Notes: generated by a model from the sequence alone, not told the origin. DNA of 40,651 nt from an uncultured Prevotella sp. (GCA_905202125.1 CAJKQX010000014.1:1-40651); one strand, 5' to 3'. Shown: positions 1 to 8,484, numbered from the stretch's first letter. Translations and numbers: made by a program.

Positions 1-60
1 AGTTGGTAGAGCAACTGACTCTTAATCAGTGGGTCTAGGGTTCGAATCCCTAAGGATGTA
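1..60 (+). tRNA. tRNA-Lys (CTT), 5'-truncated by window edge
   Basis: The D-arm remnant, the anticodon arm (stem ACTGA/TCAGT, loop CTCTTAA, giving anticodon CTT, lysine), the T-arm with TTCGAAT loop and the 3' acceptor strand ending at the discriminator A are all visible. The 5' acceptor strand and the first part of the D-arm lie before the window. CCA is not encoded. Confidence 0.93.
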
Positions 61-95
61 CGAAGAAACAGTTAATTTAAGTTTCAAACCAATAG

Positions 96-133
96 CACAC
101 CATAAAGTTAATAAAACTTATGGTGTGTTTTTT
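96..133 (+). terminator. Rho-independent terminator of tRNA-Lys
   Basis: CACACCATAAAGTT (96-109) pairs with AACTTATGGTGTG (115-127) with one bulged base, and is followed by seven T residues. It lies 35 bases after the tRNA, so it most likely ends that transcript. Confidence 0.85.
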
Positions 134-228
134 TGCATTCATATAAAATGACAACGGATGGCCCCAAACAAGGGTCAGCGGATACAACGGGGCATCCATT
201 TCATAAAATCTATATGAATACCGGATAT

Positions 229-259
229 AAAAAAAATTGATTGCCTCACGACAACCAAT
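229..259 (-). terminator. Rho-independent terminator, minus strand
   Basis: ATTGGTTG (252-259 read on minus) pairs with CAATCAAT (236-243) with one mismatch around an 8-base loop, then eight T residues follow. It can end both the candidate sRNA and any read-through from the DUF3256 gene. Confidence 0.7.
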
Positions 260-296
260 CTTTTCTTAACCTTAATAATCTAATACCATGAAAAAC
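229..296 (-). ncRNA. Candidate small RNA with its own promoter and terminator
   Basis: A consensus promoter at 303-334 (minus) would start a transcript near position 296. About 40 bases later there is a hairpin (236-243 pairs with 252-259) followed by eight U residues (229-236). The enclosed RNA of about 65-70 nt has no sizeable ORF. No gene follows on this strand; only the antisense of tRNA-Lys does. From memory, leaders or small transcripts with similar wording (GGTATTAGATT, then AAGGTTAA, then a TTGTCGTGAGGCAA hairpin) recur in Bacteroidales genomes, but I cannot verify this here. The hairpin could instead serve only as terminator of the DUF3256 gene upstream. Confidence 0.5.
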
Positions 297-302
297 ACGA
301 TG

Positions 303-334
303 CAAAGATAATTGATTTTTATGGAAAACACAAA
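303..334 (-). promoter_or_regulatory. Bacteroidales-type promoter of candidate sRNA
   Basis: On the minus strand TTTG (331-334) is followed after exactly 20 bases by TATCTTTG (303-310), a full match to TTTG-N19/21-TAnnTTTG. It lies just after the stop of the DUF3256 gene and points away from it. Confidence 0.65.
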
Positions 335-356
335 TCAAGAAATGACAGCCTTAACA

Positions 357-968
357 TTAATTAAAAGCTTGACCGTTCCATTTATATTTTCTTTGCAAGA
401 ATATATCTTTAAGAGACTTTATGTCGTCGGTTGTAACATTGGCAGCTGATGGTATGACGGTCAATGTATCATCATTTGACGAAAGCGATGCGGAGAAGAT
501 ATAAGGATCGAGTTTCAATATCAATTCATCATATTTGTCTGTTTGCATTGTATCAGGTTTCTGTACAAATTCGTTGATATCAAATTTCAGATCCGATATC
601 TTGGTCCAATCTGTTTTATACAATGACACCATACTCTCTTTCACCATTGTACCATAAGTACGAACCACACAAAGTATGCTGTCACCATCTGTCGTAGGCA
701 ACAGGCGCATCTGCAAGAAAAGCGATTGTGACATATTCACTGCCATATAATTGGAGGTCAGAGTATCAACACGCATTTTCTCACCCAAGAGATTGTTTGT
801 TTCTGATAACGTGTTGTTTTCAGCAATATGTAAAAGTTCCTCACGTATCGTCTGATTGATATGGGGCATGATACTATCAGGAATTGACATCCACAAATCT
901 TTCATCTGCAAAGCCGAGGCATGAAGGAAAAATAGAGAGCAGACGGTAATCAATAAAAATTTTTTCAT
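357..968 (-). CDS. DUF3256 family exported protein
   Basis: A 203-residue protein with an N-terminal signal peptide (MKKFLLITVCSLFFLHASA, cleaved near ALQ). The mature part has the pattern I associate with DUF3256, a Bacteroidota-restricted family: MKDLWMSIPDS near the N-terminus and ADYL/LLP-like segments (MAVNMSQS, MRLLPTTDGDS, TYGT, LYKTDW) further on. The function is unknown; it is probably periplasmic. A GTG two codons upstream (974) is possible, but ATG at 968 directly begins the signal peptide and has AAGGTGG just upstream. It follows the helicase gene with a 35-41 base gap and no promoter between them, so it is probably the last gene of a TPR-helicase-DUF3256 unit. Confidence 0.8.
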   Translation of the reverse strand: MKKFLLITVCSLFFLHASALQMKDLWMSIPDSIMPHINQTIREELLHIAENNTLSETNNLLGEKMRVDTLTSNYMAVNMSQSLFLQMRLLPTTDGDSILCVVRTYGTMVKESMVSLYKTDWTKISDLKFDINEFVQKPDTMQTDKYDELILKLDPYIFSASLSSNDDTLTVIPSAANVTTDDIKSLKDIFLQRKYKWNGQAFN

Positions 969-1009
969 TTCCACCTTATTATATTATACGAAAAACAATT
1001 GATTGAGTC

Positions 1010-2332
1010 TCAGAGTATCTGTTCAATCACGGTCTTTATGCCTTTTATCTTCTCGCCATTGGCCATGCGTATGACCATATCGAGCTTTGTGCGGCTGATG
1101 GCGGCATACGAGTATCTGTCCATCACATCGATTCTGCCGATGTCCGAGGCTTTCAGTCCCGCTTTTTTACACAGGAAACCTACGATATCGCCTTTGCTTA
1201 TCTTACTTTGTTTGCCACGACCTATATATAAGGTCGCTTTTGTCGGCAAAGAGACAGGAGGTAACGATTCGGGCATTGCATACTCATCAACGTCATCGGT
1301 GATATATTCCGGCATCTTCTCTGTCGGGCCTAGTATAAAAAAGGCATTTCCACTTGCATTCCAACGAGCTGTGCGCCCTACCCTGTGAATGTAAGCATCC
1401 TCGGTTTCGGGCAGATGATAGTGAATGATGTTCTCTACAAATGGAATGTCAAGTCCTCTTGATGCAAGATCGGTGCTGACAAGGACGTTGGCCGAACCGT
1501 TTGAGAACTTATACAATGCCATCTCCCTATCTTTCTGTTCAAAACCGCCATGATAGGCACTTGTAACAAAACCACACTCACGGAGATAGTCGTTGACACG
1601 CTCCACACTCTCGCGATAGTTCAAAAATACTATGGAACTGTTGCTGCCAAAAGTTCTCAACAACGATGCCAATGTGGCGAGTTTGTCTTTCTCGGAACTA
1701 TATACTTTGAACGTGCTCACTCTTTCGGATACGGCACTCTCTTTTGTGAGAAAATCAAGATAAGCCGTTATTTGCATGTTGACAAAATCCGGTATTTTTT
1801 CGGAATTGGTGGCCGAGAGAAGAATACGCTGATTGATAGCCGGCAGTTTTTCAATCACGGCGGTCATCTCATCGGCAAAGCCCATCTCAAGACATTTGTC
1901 AAATTCGTCGATAACCAGATATTTCACTTGTCGGCCATTGATATTGTCTTTGTCCAAATGGTCGTTAAGACGCCCGGGTGTGGCAAATATGATATGAGGA
2001 AGGACCTTGCGCATCGCCTGATGTTCCTCCATTGCCGAGCGTCCACCATAGCAGGCAAAACCACGAAGGCCGCATCCCGATCTTTTCATCACATCGCAGG
2101 ATTGTATCGCCAGTTCGCGTGAAGGAACAATAACAACAGCCTGTATTTGTTCCGATTCGGCATCAAGCATCTCAAGCAGCGGCAAAAGATAAGCAATGGT
2201 CTTGCCTGTTCCGGTGGGCGATAATATCACGATATCTTTCTTGCCCTGCCTTATCAAGTCGTACGACCTGTTTTGCATCTCGCTGAGAACATCTACACCG
2301 AGCTTTCTCAGAATATCATTTCTTTTCATCAT
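1010..2332 (-). CDS. DEAD-box RNA helicase, DbpA-like C-terminal domain
   Basis: A 440-residue SF2 ATP-dependent RNA helicase. Visible motifs in order: SPTGTGKT (38-45, Walker A), PSREL (70-74, motif Ia), ATPGR (117-121), DEFD (142-145, motif II, with F in place of the usual A), SAT (173-175), STDLASRGLD (286-295, motif V) and HRVGRTAR (316-323, motif VI). Residues from about 365 to the end (ATLYIGRGKQSKI..GDIVGFL..AGL..IGRIDV) look like the DbpA RNA-binding domain, which in DbpA recognises 23S rRNA; a role in ribosome assembly or RNA remodelling is therefore inferred. The start lies 17 bases inside the end of the upstream TPR gene, so translational coupling is likely. ATG at 2329 is an equal alternative. 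Confidence 0.92.
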   Translation of the reverse strand: MMKRNDILRKLGVDVLSEMQNRSYDLIRQGKKDIVILSPTGTGKTIAYLLPLLEMLDAESEQIQAVVIVPSRELAIQSCDVMKRSGCGLRGFACYGGRSAMEEHQAMRKVLPHIIFATPGRLNDHLDKDNINGRQVKYLVIDEFDKCLEMGFADEMTAVIEKLPAINQRILLSATNSEKIPDFVNMQITAYLDFLTKESAVSERVSTFKVYSSEKDKLATLASLLRTFGSNSSIVFLNYRESVERVNDYLRECGFVTSAYHGGFEQKDREMALYKFSNGSANVLVSTDLASRGLDIPFVENIIHYHLPETEDAYIHRVGRTARWNASGNAFFILGPTEKMPEYITDDVDEYAMPESLPPVSLPTKATLYIGRGKQSKISKGDIVGFLCKKAGLKASDIGRIDVMDRYSYAAISRTKLDMVIRMANGEKIKGIKTVIEQIL

Positions 2333-3530
2333 CCTTATTCTTCATTATCGCTTCTATTTCTTCAAATTCCTTTCCCATATTCAAGTTGAGATATATAGTA
2401 TAAAGCGGTATGCCCCATTTGTCTTTGTTGTTGGGCGCAAGTATTCTGTAACGTTGCAGATAAGGCATCGCGCTCTTATAGAGAAACGCCTTTTTGGCCT
2501 TGTCCTTACGTGATGAGACATTGCCAGAACCGATTTTTATTGTTTGATTGAAATAAGCCAAACCTGCATTCAAATAGGGTTCGGCCAATGTATCATTACG
2601 GGCGATAAGCTCGTCGCTGAGTTTGATGCATTCCTCATAACGCCCCACTCTCAACAAAGCTGTACTCTTTGCAAAAGTAACAAACATGTTTGCACTATCA
2701 GTCTTCAAGGCATCATCACATACAATCAATGCCTTTGGTATATCCCCTTTTTTAAAATAGAAGTCAAACAGACGCGGGAAGAAATATTTGGAATGCGGAT
2801 AATTATGAAATCCGGTCAGTAGAAGATTCTCATATCTTGAGGTGTCTCCTTTCATCTTGTATGTTTCTGCCAAATACTGATACAAGAATCTCAGGTTGGC
2901 CGAATCCTGCAATGCCAAATCAGCATACTTGAGGGTTTTGGCCACATCTTTCTGTTTGAATCCGCAATATACAGTCATGTATGCGGCGTTCAACAACAAC
3001 GAATCTTTTTTCGAATAATCATAATTGGAAAACAGAGGTTGGTTTTGGCAATCTATGTAGGTATCGAAAAAATCGTATGCCTGTGAAAAGTTTTGTTTCT
3101 TTGTGAAAAAGACACCACCGCTATATATGTTCCGACGATATTTATTGAGAAACTCGGCATGCTTTTTACGGTATTTCAGTTTTACAACACCTTTCTTATC
3201 CGGCTGCGCATCAATGGAATCGAAACTCTCCAATACCAAAAACATCTTACGTGCCGAATTGAACAATAATGATGTGTCGTAATTATTTTTCAAATATAAT
3301 TTTTCATTACCATCATCATACTGTTTACGTATGGCATCAAAGAGTATCAACCATATTTTTTCATTATTTCTATTTACAGAATCTTTAAGTAGTTTTCGCA
3401 TTGATTCCTCTGCCTGTCCAAGATTACTGTTATTTTTCACCGACTGTCGTGCCTGTGATATTTCTTTCTTCTGAGAATAGGCATTGACAGAAAAAATTAT
3501 TAGAAATAAAAAAAACAATCTTCTTATCAT
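2316..3530 (-). CDS. Exported TPR-repeat protein
   Basis: About 404 residues starting at ATG 3530 (MIRRLFFLFLIIFSVNAYS is a clear signal peptide); an upstream in-frame start at 3572 would bury it and is less likely. The mature protein is alpha-helical with TPR-like units, for example around LKYADLALQDSANLRFLYQYLAETYKMKGD (written here only as a region in the middle of the protein) and the segment with KALIVCDDALKTD. The C-terminal portion resembles the neighbour at 3666-4877 (pattern ..L.PN.KD.W..PLY..Y..L), so the two are diverged tandem paralogues. The function is unknown; TPRs usually mediate protein contacts. It overlaps the helicase gene downstream and lies beyond the terminator of the gyrA unit. 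Confidence 0.8.
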   Translation of the reverse strand: MIRRLFFLFLIIFSVNAYSQKKEISQARQSVKNNSNLGQAEESMRKLLKDSVNRNNEKIWLILFDAIRKQYDDGNEKLYLKNNYDTSLLFNSARKMFLVLESFDSIDAQPDKKGVVKLKYRKKHAEFLNKYRRNIYSGGVFFTKKQNFSQAYDFFDTYIDCQNQPLFSNYDYSKKDSLLLNAAYMTVYCGFKQKDVAKTLKYADLALQDSANLRFLYQYLAETYKMKGDTSRYENLLLTGFHNYPHSKYFFPRLFDFYFKKGDIPKALIVCDDALKTDSANMFVTFAKSTALLRVGRYEECIKLSDELIARNDTLAEPYLNAGLAYFNQTIKIGSGNVSSRKDKAKKAFLYKSAMPYLQRYRILAPNNKDKWGIPLYTIYLNLNMGKEFEEIEAIMKNKDDEKK

Positions 3531-3613
3531 AATTGAAAACTTAACATAAAGCCATATACGAACCAATATCACCTGTCATCGAATAACATGACAACGATTT
3601 GAACAAACAAACA

Positions 3614-3645
3614 CCTCTCCGGCCTTTTGGGTATGGCCGGAGAGG
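3614..3645 (-). terminator. Rho-independent terminator after the gyrA-TPR unit
   Basis: An 11-bp perfect stem, CCTCTCCGGCC (3614-3624) with GGCCGGAGAGG (3635-3645), loop of ten. On the minus strand it is followed by a T-rich stretch (TGTTTGTTTG). It sits 20 bases after the stop of the TPR gene at 3666. Confidence 0.8.
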
Positions 3646-3665
3646 ATAATATTATTTATATATTT

Positions 3666-4877
3666 TTATTTTATAAGCGATTCCATATCCTTTGTACGGC
3701 TGTCATTCTCGCCATACAATGCATAATAGCACTGATAGAGAGGATAGCTCCAGTTGGCATCCTTTCTGTTAGGATCGAGTTCGCGGGCTTTTTCAAGATA
3801 GGTCAATGATTCTGTGAGCAACTTTTTCTGTTCGGTCACGTTTTCCAGTTCAGCAGCCTTTGAATTGATGGTGAAACCTAAATATGTGAAGAGCAATGCC
3901 TGTGTGCCATCGATAGAGATAGCTTTTTTGAAATCGGCAATAGCATCATCCCACTTTTTGGCATTCATCTCAGTCTGTCCCTTCAAAGCCCATGCATCAA
4001 AGTTGTTAGGTTCTTTAACCAAACGATCATTGATAACTTTCATTTGCTTTTCGTCCATACCCAGTTTGCCATAGAGTTCGGCAAGAGCGGTGAACACTTG
4101 CTGATTGTCATCTTTGGCATACCAAGCCTCTATGTCGTTGAGACATTTGATGGAGTCTTCATGAGTTTTCATGCTCTGCTGCATGATATACATCTTCAAT
4201 CCGAGGGCGTCTTTATATGATGCCGTGTCACTCAATGCAACATCACAGAACTTGTTTGCACTGTCATAATCTTTCGCATTGAATGAATAAACGGCTGCTA
4301 CACGAGCAACTTCGCCCAACCATTCGTCACGGCCACTTGAAGCAACCATTTCTGTAAACAACGGAGCCGATGCACTTTCCACATACATTGCGTAGCAGTT
4401 CAATGCGTCTTTTTCATTACCGAGCGTGGCGACATACTGTCCACCGTTAATCAGATGTGTGCGGAAACGGTACAGTCTATTCTGGTTATCTTTGTGGAAT
4501 TTAGGAGCTATCTTGCCTTTGGCGTTGGGCTTATTGTCGTATTTGTCGCACTCAATACCATTCTTGATTGCTAAATATGCGGCATTGTAAAGTCCCAAAG
4601 TATCAAATGGCTCGGGATCGCCCTGCTGCATCTGTACTCTGATTTGATTGGTATTCATCGTAGACTCTTCATGGGTGATTTTGCTTACCGCAAAATCCAC
4701 CAATTTATTATAAGCCTTTGCTTTTTGTTCATCACTGAGAGAGCCGAGATTGGCATTGAGAAGCTTTTCAGCTTCTGCATAATCGTTCGATTTCATGATG
4801 CTTTTGAAAACATCACCTTGAGCAAATGCTGAAACGGCTGATGTAGCCATCATAGCTAAAATCATTAATTTTTTCAT
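3666..4877 (-). CDS. Exported TPR-repeat protein (paralogue of neighbour)
   Basis: A 403-residue protein with a signal peptide (MKKLMILAMMATSAVSAFAQ, cleavage near AFA-Q). At least two canonical TPR-like helix pairs are visible, such as NNFDAWALKGQTEMNAKKW followed by DDAIADFKKAISIDG, and SLTYLEKARELDPN. The C-terminus, PNRKDANWSYPLYQCYYAL, corresponds to the matching region of the 2316-3530 gene. It follows gyrA after 26 bases with no promoter visible and ends at a strong terminator, so it is probably co-transcribed with gyrA. Its role is unknown; it is probably a periplasmic or outer-membrane-associated scaffold. Confidence 0.85.
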   Translation of the reverse strand: MKKLMILAMMATSAVSAFAQGDVFKSIMKSNDYAEAEKLLNANLGSLSDEQKAKAYNKLVDFAVSKITHEESTMNTNQIRVQMQQGDPEPFDTLGLYNAAYLAIKNGIECDKYDNKPNAKGKIAPKFHKDNQNRLYRFRTHLINGGQYVATLGNEKDALNCYAMYVESASAPLFTEMVASSGRDEWLGEVARVAAVYSFNAKDYDSANKFCDVALSDTASYKDALGLKMYIMQQSMKTHEDSIKCLNDIEAWYAKDDNQQVFTALAELYGKLGMDEKQMKVINDRLVKEPNNFDAWALKGQTEMNAKKWDDAIADFKKAISIDGTQALLFTYLGFTINSKAAELENVTEQKKLLTESLTYLEKARELDPNRKDANWSYPLYQCYYALYGENDSRTKDMESLIK

Positions 4878-4903
4878 AGCTAAATAATTTTTTTAATATT
4901 TAT

Positions 4904-7483
4904 TTATTCTTGTTCTTCTTCGACCTCGACTGTGGGTGCTGCATTGCTAACCATATCTTTCGTCAGGTCTTCCTGCTTTTGGGCCCATTGAGCACGGCTT
5001 TCTTCCTCTACAGTAGATTCCAGTTCGCTACTCATCACTTTGCAGACGCTTGCGATGACATCGTTTTTCTTAGACAGATTGATCAAGCGTACGCCCTGAG
5101 TTGCACGTCCCATGACACGACATTCGGCAACGGACAGACGTATCGCAATGCCGCTCTTATTGATAATCATAAGATCATTATTGTCGGTCACATTCTTTAT
5201 TGCGACGAGACGACCTGTCTTTTCGGTGATGCTCATGGTCTTCACGCCCTTACCACCGCGGTTGGTCTTACGATAATCATTCACCTGGGAACGTTTGCCA
5301 TAACCATTCTCACTTACCACCATCACGGTTTCCGACTCGGCGTCATTAACAACAATCATGCCTACAACCTCATCATCATCGCCGTCGAGACGCATTCCTC
5401 TCACACCGGTAGAGACACGGCCCATTGTTCGTATCGTGTTTTCCGAGAATCGTACGGCACGACCGTTTCTGTTTGCCATGATAAACTCATTACGGCCGTT
5501 TGACAGACGTACATCCACAACTTCGTCGTTCTCAGATATGTTGATTGCTATCACACCGTTGGCGCGTGGACGCGAGTATGCCTCAAGACAAGTCTTCTTG
5601 ACAACACCATTCTTAGTAGCAAAAACCACGTAATGGCTCTTGACAAACTCTTCGTCACTGAGACCTCTCAGACGAAGCATAGCGTTAATTGAGTCATCGG
5701 ACTCGATATTAAGCATATTCTGGATGGCACGTCCTTTGAAATTTTTGTCTCCTTCGGGTATCTCATAACATTTCAACCAGTAGCAACGTCCTTTCTTGGT
5801 AAAGAACAACATCGTCTGATGCATGGTTGCCGGATAGATGTATTCAGTGAAATCCTGTTCTCTGGTACGTGCGCCCTTCGAGCCTACTCCACCACGGGCC
5901 TGCTCGCGGAATTCACTCAACGGAGTACGTTTGATATATCCCAAATGGCTCACTGTGATGACAACCGGATCGTTGGGATAGAAATCTTCGGCATTGAACT
6001 CGTGTTCGTATGGCTTAACCACGGTGCGACGCTCGTCATTATATTTCTCTTTCACCTCGAGAAGTTCGTCCTTCATCACTTTCTTGCAAAGTTCTGGATC
6101 ATCGAGTATTGACTGGAGATAGGCTATGGTCTTTTCCAACTCCTCGTACTCAGCATGCAGCTGATCCATACGCAGACCTGTGAGCTGCGACAGTCGCATA
6201 TCGACAATTGCCTTTGACTGGAGTGCGTCCAACTCGAAACGCTGTTCGAGATTACGTTGTGCATCGGCCGGTGTCTGACTGGCACGAATGATACGAACCA
6301 CTTCTTCAACATTGTCACAAGCGATAATCAATCCTTCGAGGATATGTGCACGTTCCTGTGCCTTGTTCAAATCAAATCGTGTACGACGCAAAGTCACATC
6401 TTTACGGTGCTCAACGAAATATCTTACACAATCCTTCAACGTCAGAAGACGCGGACGTCCTTTAACCAAAGCGATGCAGTTGACAGAGAACGAACTCTGC
6501 ATAGCTGTCATCTTGTACAATTTGTTTAGTATGACATTGGCATTGGCATCGCGTTTCACATCCACAACGATACGCATACCTTGACGTCCGGACTCATCGT
6601 TCACATTGGAGATACCGTCAATCTTGCCTTCCTTCACAAGATCTGCAATATTCTCTACCAATTGCGCCTTGTTTACGCCATAGGGAATCTCAGTGATAAC
6701 GATCTTGTCATGAGAGTCATCGCTCTCAATTTCCGATTTTGCACGAAGCACTATTCGACCGCGGCCGGTATCATAGGCATCTCTCACACCCTGCAATCCA
6801 TAGATAAACGCTCCGGTAGGGAAATCAGGTGCTTTGATATATTGCATCAGACCGTCGGTATCAATATCGGGATTATCAATATAAGCACAACAGCCATCGA
6901 TCACCTCCCCCAAATTATGGGTTGGCATATTTGTGGCCATTCCCACGGCGATACCATTGCCACCGTTAACGAGAAGATTGGGTATCTTTGTAGGCATGAC
7001 TGACGGTTCCAACAAGGTATCGTCAAAGTTGTTTACCATATCAACGGTGTCTTTATCAAGGTCGTCCATGACATGTTCACCCATACGCGAGAGACGACAT
7101 TCCGTATATCGCATAGCGGCAGCAGAATCGCCATCGACCGAACCAAAGTTTCCTTGTCCGTCAACGAGTGTATATCTCATATTCCAGTCTTGTCCCATTC
7201 GCACCAGAGCTCCATAGACCGAGCTGTCACCATGAGGATGGTACTTTCCGAGCACCTCACCCACCACGCGCGCACATTTCTTGTAAGGATTACGACTTGT
7301 GTTTCCTATACCGAGCATACCATATAGGATACGTCTGTGCACCGGTTTGAATCCATCCCGCACATCGGGAAGAGCACGGGCAACGATTACCGACATACTA
7401 TAATCGATATAGGAAGATTTCATTTCTTCCTCAATATTAATCTTTAAAATTCTGTCTTGATCAATTGTCTGATTTTCATCCAT
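4904..7483 (-). CDS. gyrA: DNA gyrase subunit A
   Basis: An 859-residue type II topoisomerase A subunit which, with GyrB (not in this window), introduces negative supercoils. The winged-helix region carries HPHGDSSVY (82-90) and the catalytic tyrosine is Y126 in AAAMRYTE. The breakage-reunion domain runs to about 495; the C-terminal beta-pinwheel begins near 500 and contains the GyrA-box-like QARGGVG (528-534), which favours gyrase over ParC. The tail is acidic (VEVEEEQE). In the quinolone-resistance region Ser87 matches E. coli Ser83 (wild type), while Gly91 stands where E. coli has Asp87; this may be the normal residue in the lineage. No clear promoter was found in the 290-base region upstream, where the best match to the -7 box (7592-7599) lacks the final G. 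Confidence 0.97.
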   Translation of the reverse strand: MDENQTIDQDRILKINIEEEMKSSYIDYSMSVIVARALPDVRDGFKPVHRRILYGMLGIGNTSRNPYKKCARVVGEVLGKYHPHGDSSVYGALVRMGQDWNMRYTLVDGQGNFGSVDGDSAAAMRYTECRLSRMGEHVMDDLDKDTVDMVNNFDDTLLEPSVMPTKIPNLLVNGGNGIAVGMATNMPTHNLGEVIDGCCAYIDNPDIDTDGLMQYIKAPDFPTGAFIYGLQGVRDAYDTGRGRIVLRAKSEIESDDSHDKIVITEIPYGVNKAQLVENIADLVKEGKIDGISNVNDESGRQGMRIVVDVKRDANANVILNKLYKMTAMQSSFSVNCIALVKGRPRLLTLKDCVRYFVEHRKDVTLRRTRFDLNKAQERAHILEGLIIACDNVEEVVRIIRASQTPADAQRNLEQRFELDALQSKAIVDMRLSQLTGLRMDQLHAEYEELEKTIAYLQSILDDPELCKKVMKDELLEVKEKYNDERRTVVKPYEHEFNAEDFYPNDPVVITVSHLGYIKRTPLSEFREQARGGVGSKGARTREQDFTEYIYPATMHQTMLFFTKKGRCYWLKCYEIPEGDKNFKGRAIQNMLNIESDDSINAMLRLRGLSDEEFVKSHYVVFATKNGVVKKTCLEAYSRPRANGVIAINISENDEVVDVRLSNGRNEFIMANRNGRAVRFSENTIRTMGRVSTGVRGMRLDGDDDEVVGMIVVNDAESETVMVVSENGYGKRSQVNDYRKTNRGGKGVKTMSITEKTGRLVAIKNVTDNNDLMIINKSGIAIRLSVAECRVMGRATQGVRLINLSKKNDVIASVCKVMSSELESTVEEESRAQWAQKQEDLTKDMVSNAAPTVEVEEEQE

Positions 7484-7715
7484 TGTTTTATATTGTGTTT
7501 ATTTCTATTTACGATAAGCACTCATCAAACAAAAAATCGCACAAACGGCATTTATTTCACGTCTAACGACTTTTGTCGACTTTTCAACATGTAAAATTAC
7601 ACAAAAAAGATCATATCAAGAAATATTAAAAAGGGAAAATACGAAATTTAATTATTTTTGTACGACTGAAATGCATGATAACGAAGGAGCATACATTCGA
7701 AACACAAATAATGGG

Positions 7716-7754
7716 TAAAAAAAATGAGACACACTAATAAAAGCATGTCTCATT
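7716..7754 (-). terminator. Terminator of the rpmB-rpmG-DUF4295 operon
   Basis: On the minus strand AATGAGACA (7746-7754) pairs with TGTCTCATT (7723-7731), followed by a run of T (7716-7724). It lies 23 bases after the DUF4295 stop codon. Confidence 0.85.
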
Positions 7755-7776
7755 CTCTATAACGTTGTAAAGAAGA

Positions 7777-7935
7777 TCAATTTTTAAAGAAATCCTTAAC
7801 GGCCTCATTGGGAACCATGCGCTCGTCAAAGACATAAGCGCCTGTTTTGGGACTCTTTACCATTTTAATTACTTTTGTATATGCACGACCATCCATTGAA
7901 CCTTCATGGAGGGTAGCAACCGCTTTCTTTGCCAT
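7777..7935 (-). CDS. DUF4295 small basic protein
   Basis: Translating the minus strand from ATG at 7935 gives 52 residues, beginning MAKKAVATLHEGSMDGRAY and ending DERMVPNEAVKDFFKN. The wording matches DUF4295, a very short family in Bacteroidota encoded directly after rpmB and rpmG. It is nine bases downstream of rpmG and ahead of the operon terminator, so it is co-expressed with two large-subunit ribosomal proteins. A ribosome-associated role is inferred from this context; I recall that a Bacteroidota-specific ribosomal protein has been seen in a flavobacterial ribosome structure, but am not certain it is this family. Confidence 0.88.
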   Translation of the reverse strand: MAKKAVATLHEGSMDGRAYTKVIKMVKSPKTGAYVFDERMVPNEAVKDFFKN

Positions 7936-7944
7936 AGTTCTTTA

Positions 7945-8136
7945 TTACTTTATCTCTTTATGAAGAGTCATTTTCTTCAAAATAGGATTATACTTCATTA
8001 ATTCCATGCGATCTGGAGTGTTCTTACGGTTCTTGGTTGTAACATAACGACTTGTTCCAGGCATGCCACTATTTTTCATTTCAGTGCATTCAAGTATGAC
8101 TTGAACTCTGTTTCCTTTTGCTTTCTTTGATGCCAT
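7945..8136 (-). CDS. rpmG: 50S ribosomal protein L33
   Basis: A 63-residue basic protein with the L33 pattern (KGNRVQVILECTE, then SRYVTTKNRKNTPDRMELMKYNP, described here as two adjacent segments). Only one cysteine (C17) is present, so it is the zinc-free type without the CxxC pairs; such forms function normally in the large subunit. It sits four bases downstream of rpmB and nine upstream of DUF4295. Confidence 0.96.
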   Translation of the reverse strand: MASKKAKGNRVQVILECTEMKNSGMPGTSRYVTTKNRKNTPDRMELMKYNPILKKMTLHKEIK

Positions 8137-8140
8137 CGTA

Positions 8141-8404
8141 TTATTCTCCTATAACTTTTATATCTCTCCAGTCACAATAGCCTTTTGAAACAGCCTGCTT
8201 GATAGCTGCATCAAGACCAACCTTATTAATAAGACGCAGACCTGCAGCACTGATCTTCAAGCTAATCCAGCACTGTTCCTCTACATAGTAGAATTTCTTG
8301 CTAAACAAGTTCACATCAAAGGTACGTTTTGTGCGATGCTTTGAGTGAGAGACATTATTTCCTATCTGGGCTTTCTTTCCCGTAATCTGACAAATTTTCG
8401 ACAT
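8141..8404 (-). CDS. rpmB: 50S ribosomal protein L28
   Basis: An 87-residue protein with the L28 signature at the N-terminus (MSKICQITGKKAQIGNNVSH, then SKHRTKRTF) and the C-terminal ISAAGLRLINKVG segment. First gene of the rpmB-rpmG-DUF4295 operon, preceded by a consensus promoter 50 bases upstream. Confidence 0.97.
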   Translation of the reverse strand: MSKICQITGKKAQIGNNVSHSKHRTKRTFDVNLFSKKFYYVEEQCWISLKISAAGLRLINKVGLDAAIKQAVSKGYCDWRDIKVIGE

Positions 8405-8453
8405 TGCTATCTGCTTTTTTTGTGTTCTTTTGATACCTATTCCAAACAGCTTG

Positions 8454-8484
8454 CAAAATTACCAACTTTTTTGTAACTATCAAA
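8454..8484 (-). promoter_or_regulatory. Promoter of rpmB operon
   Basis: On the minus strand TTTG (8481-8484), 19 bases, TAATTTTG (8454-8461): an exact match to the Bacteroides -33/-7 consensus. The predicted start near 8447 leaves a leader of about 43 bases before rpmB. Confidence 0.8.

Noticed and set aside
156..197. Inverted repeat GGATGGCCCC / GGGGCATCC as a terminator
   Set aside because: The stem has a bulge, the loop is over 20 bases and no T-tract follows on either strand; the hairpin at 229-259 is far better.
4910..7350. Many ORFs of 60-200 codons on the plus strand opposite gyrA
   Set aside because: They lie wholly antisense to a clearly coding gene, have no promoter or family resemblance, and arise from the codon bias of gyrA.
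7653..7660. Plus-strand -7 box (TATTTTTG) upstream of the rpmB operon terminator
   Set aside because: There is no -33 match and no gene or clear RNA downstream before the terminator hairpin.
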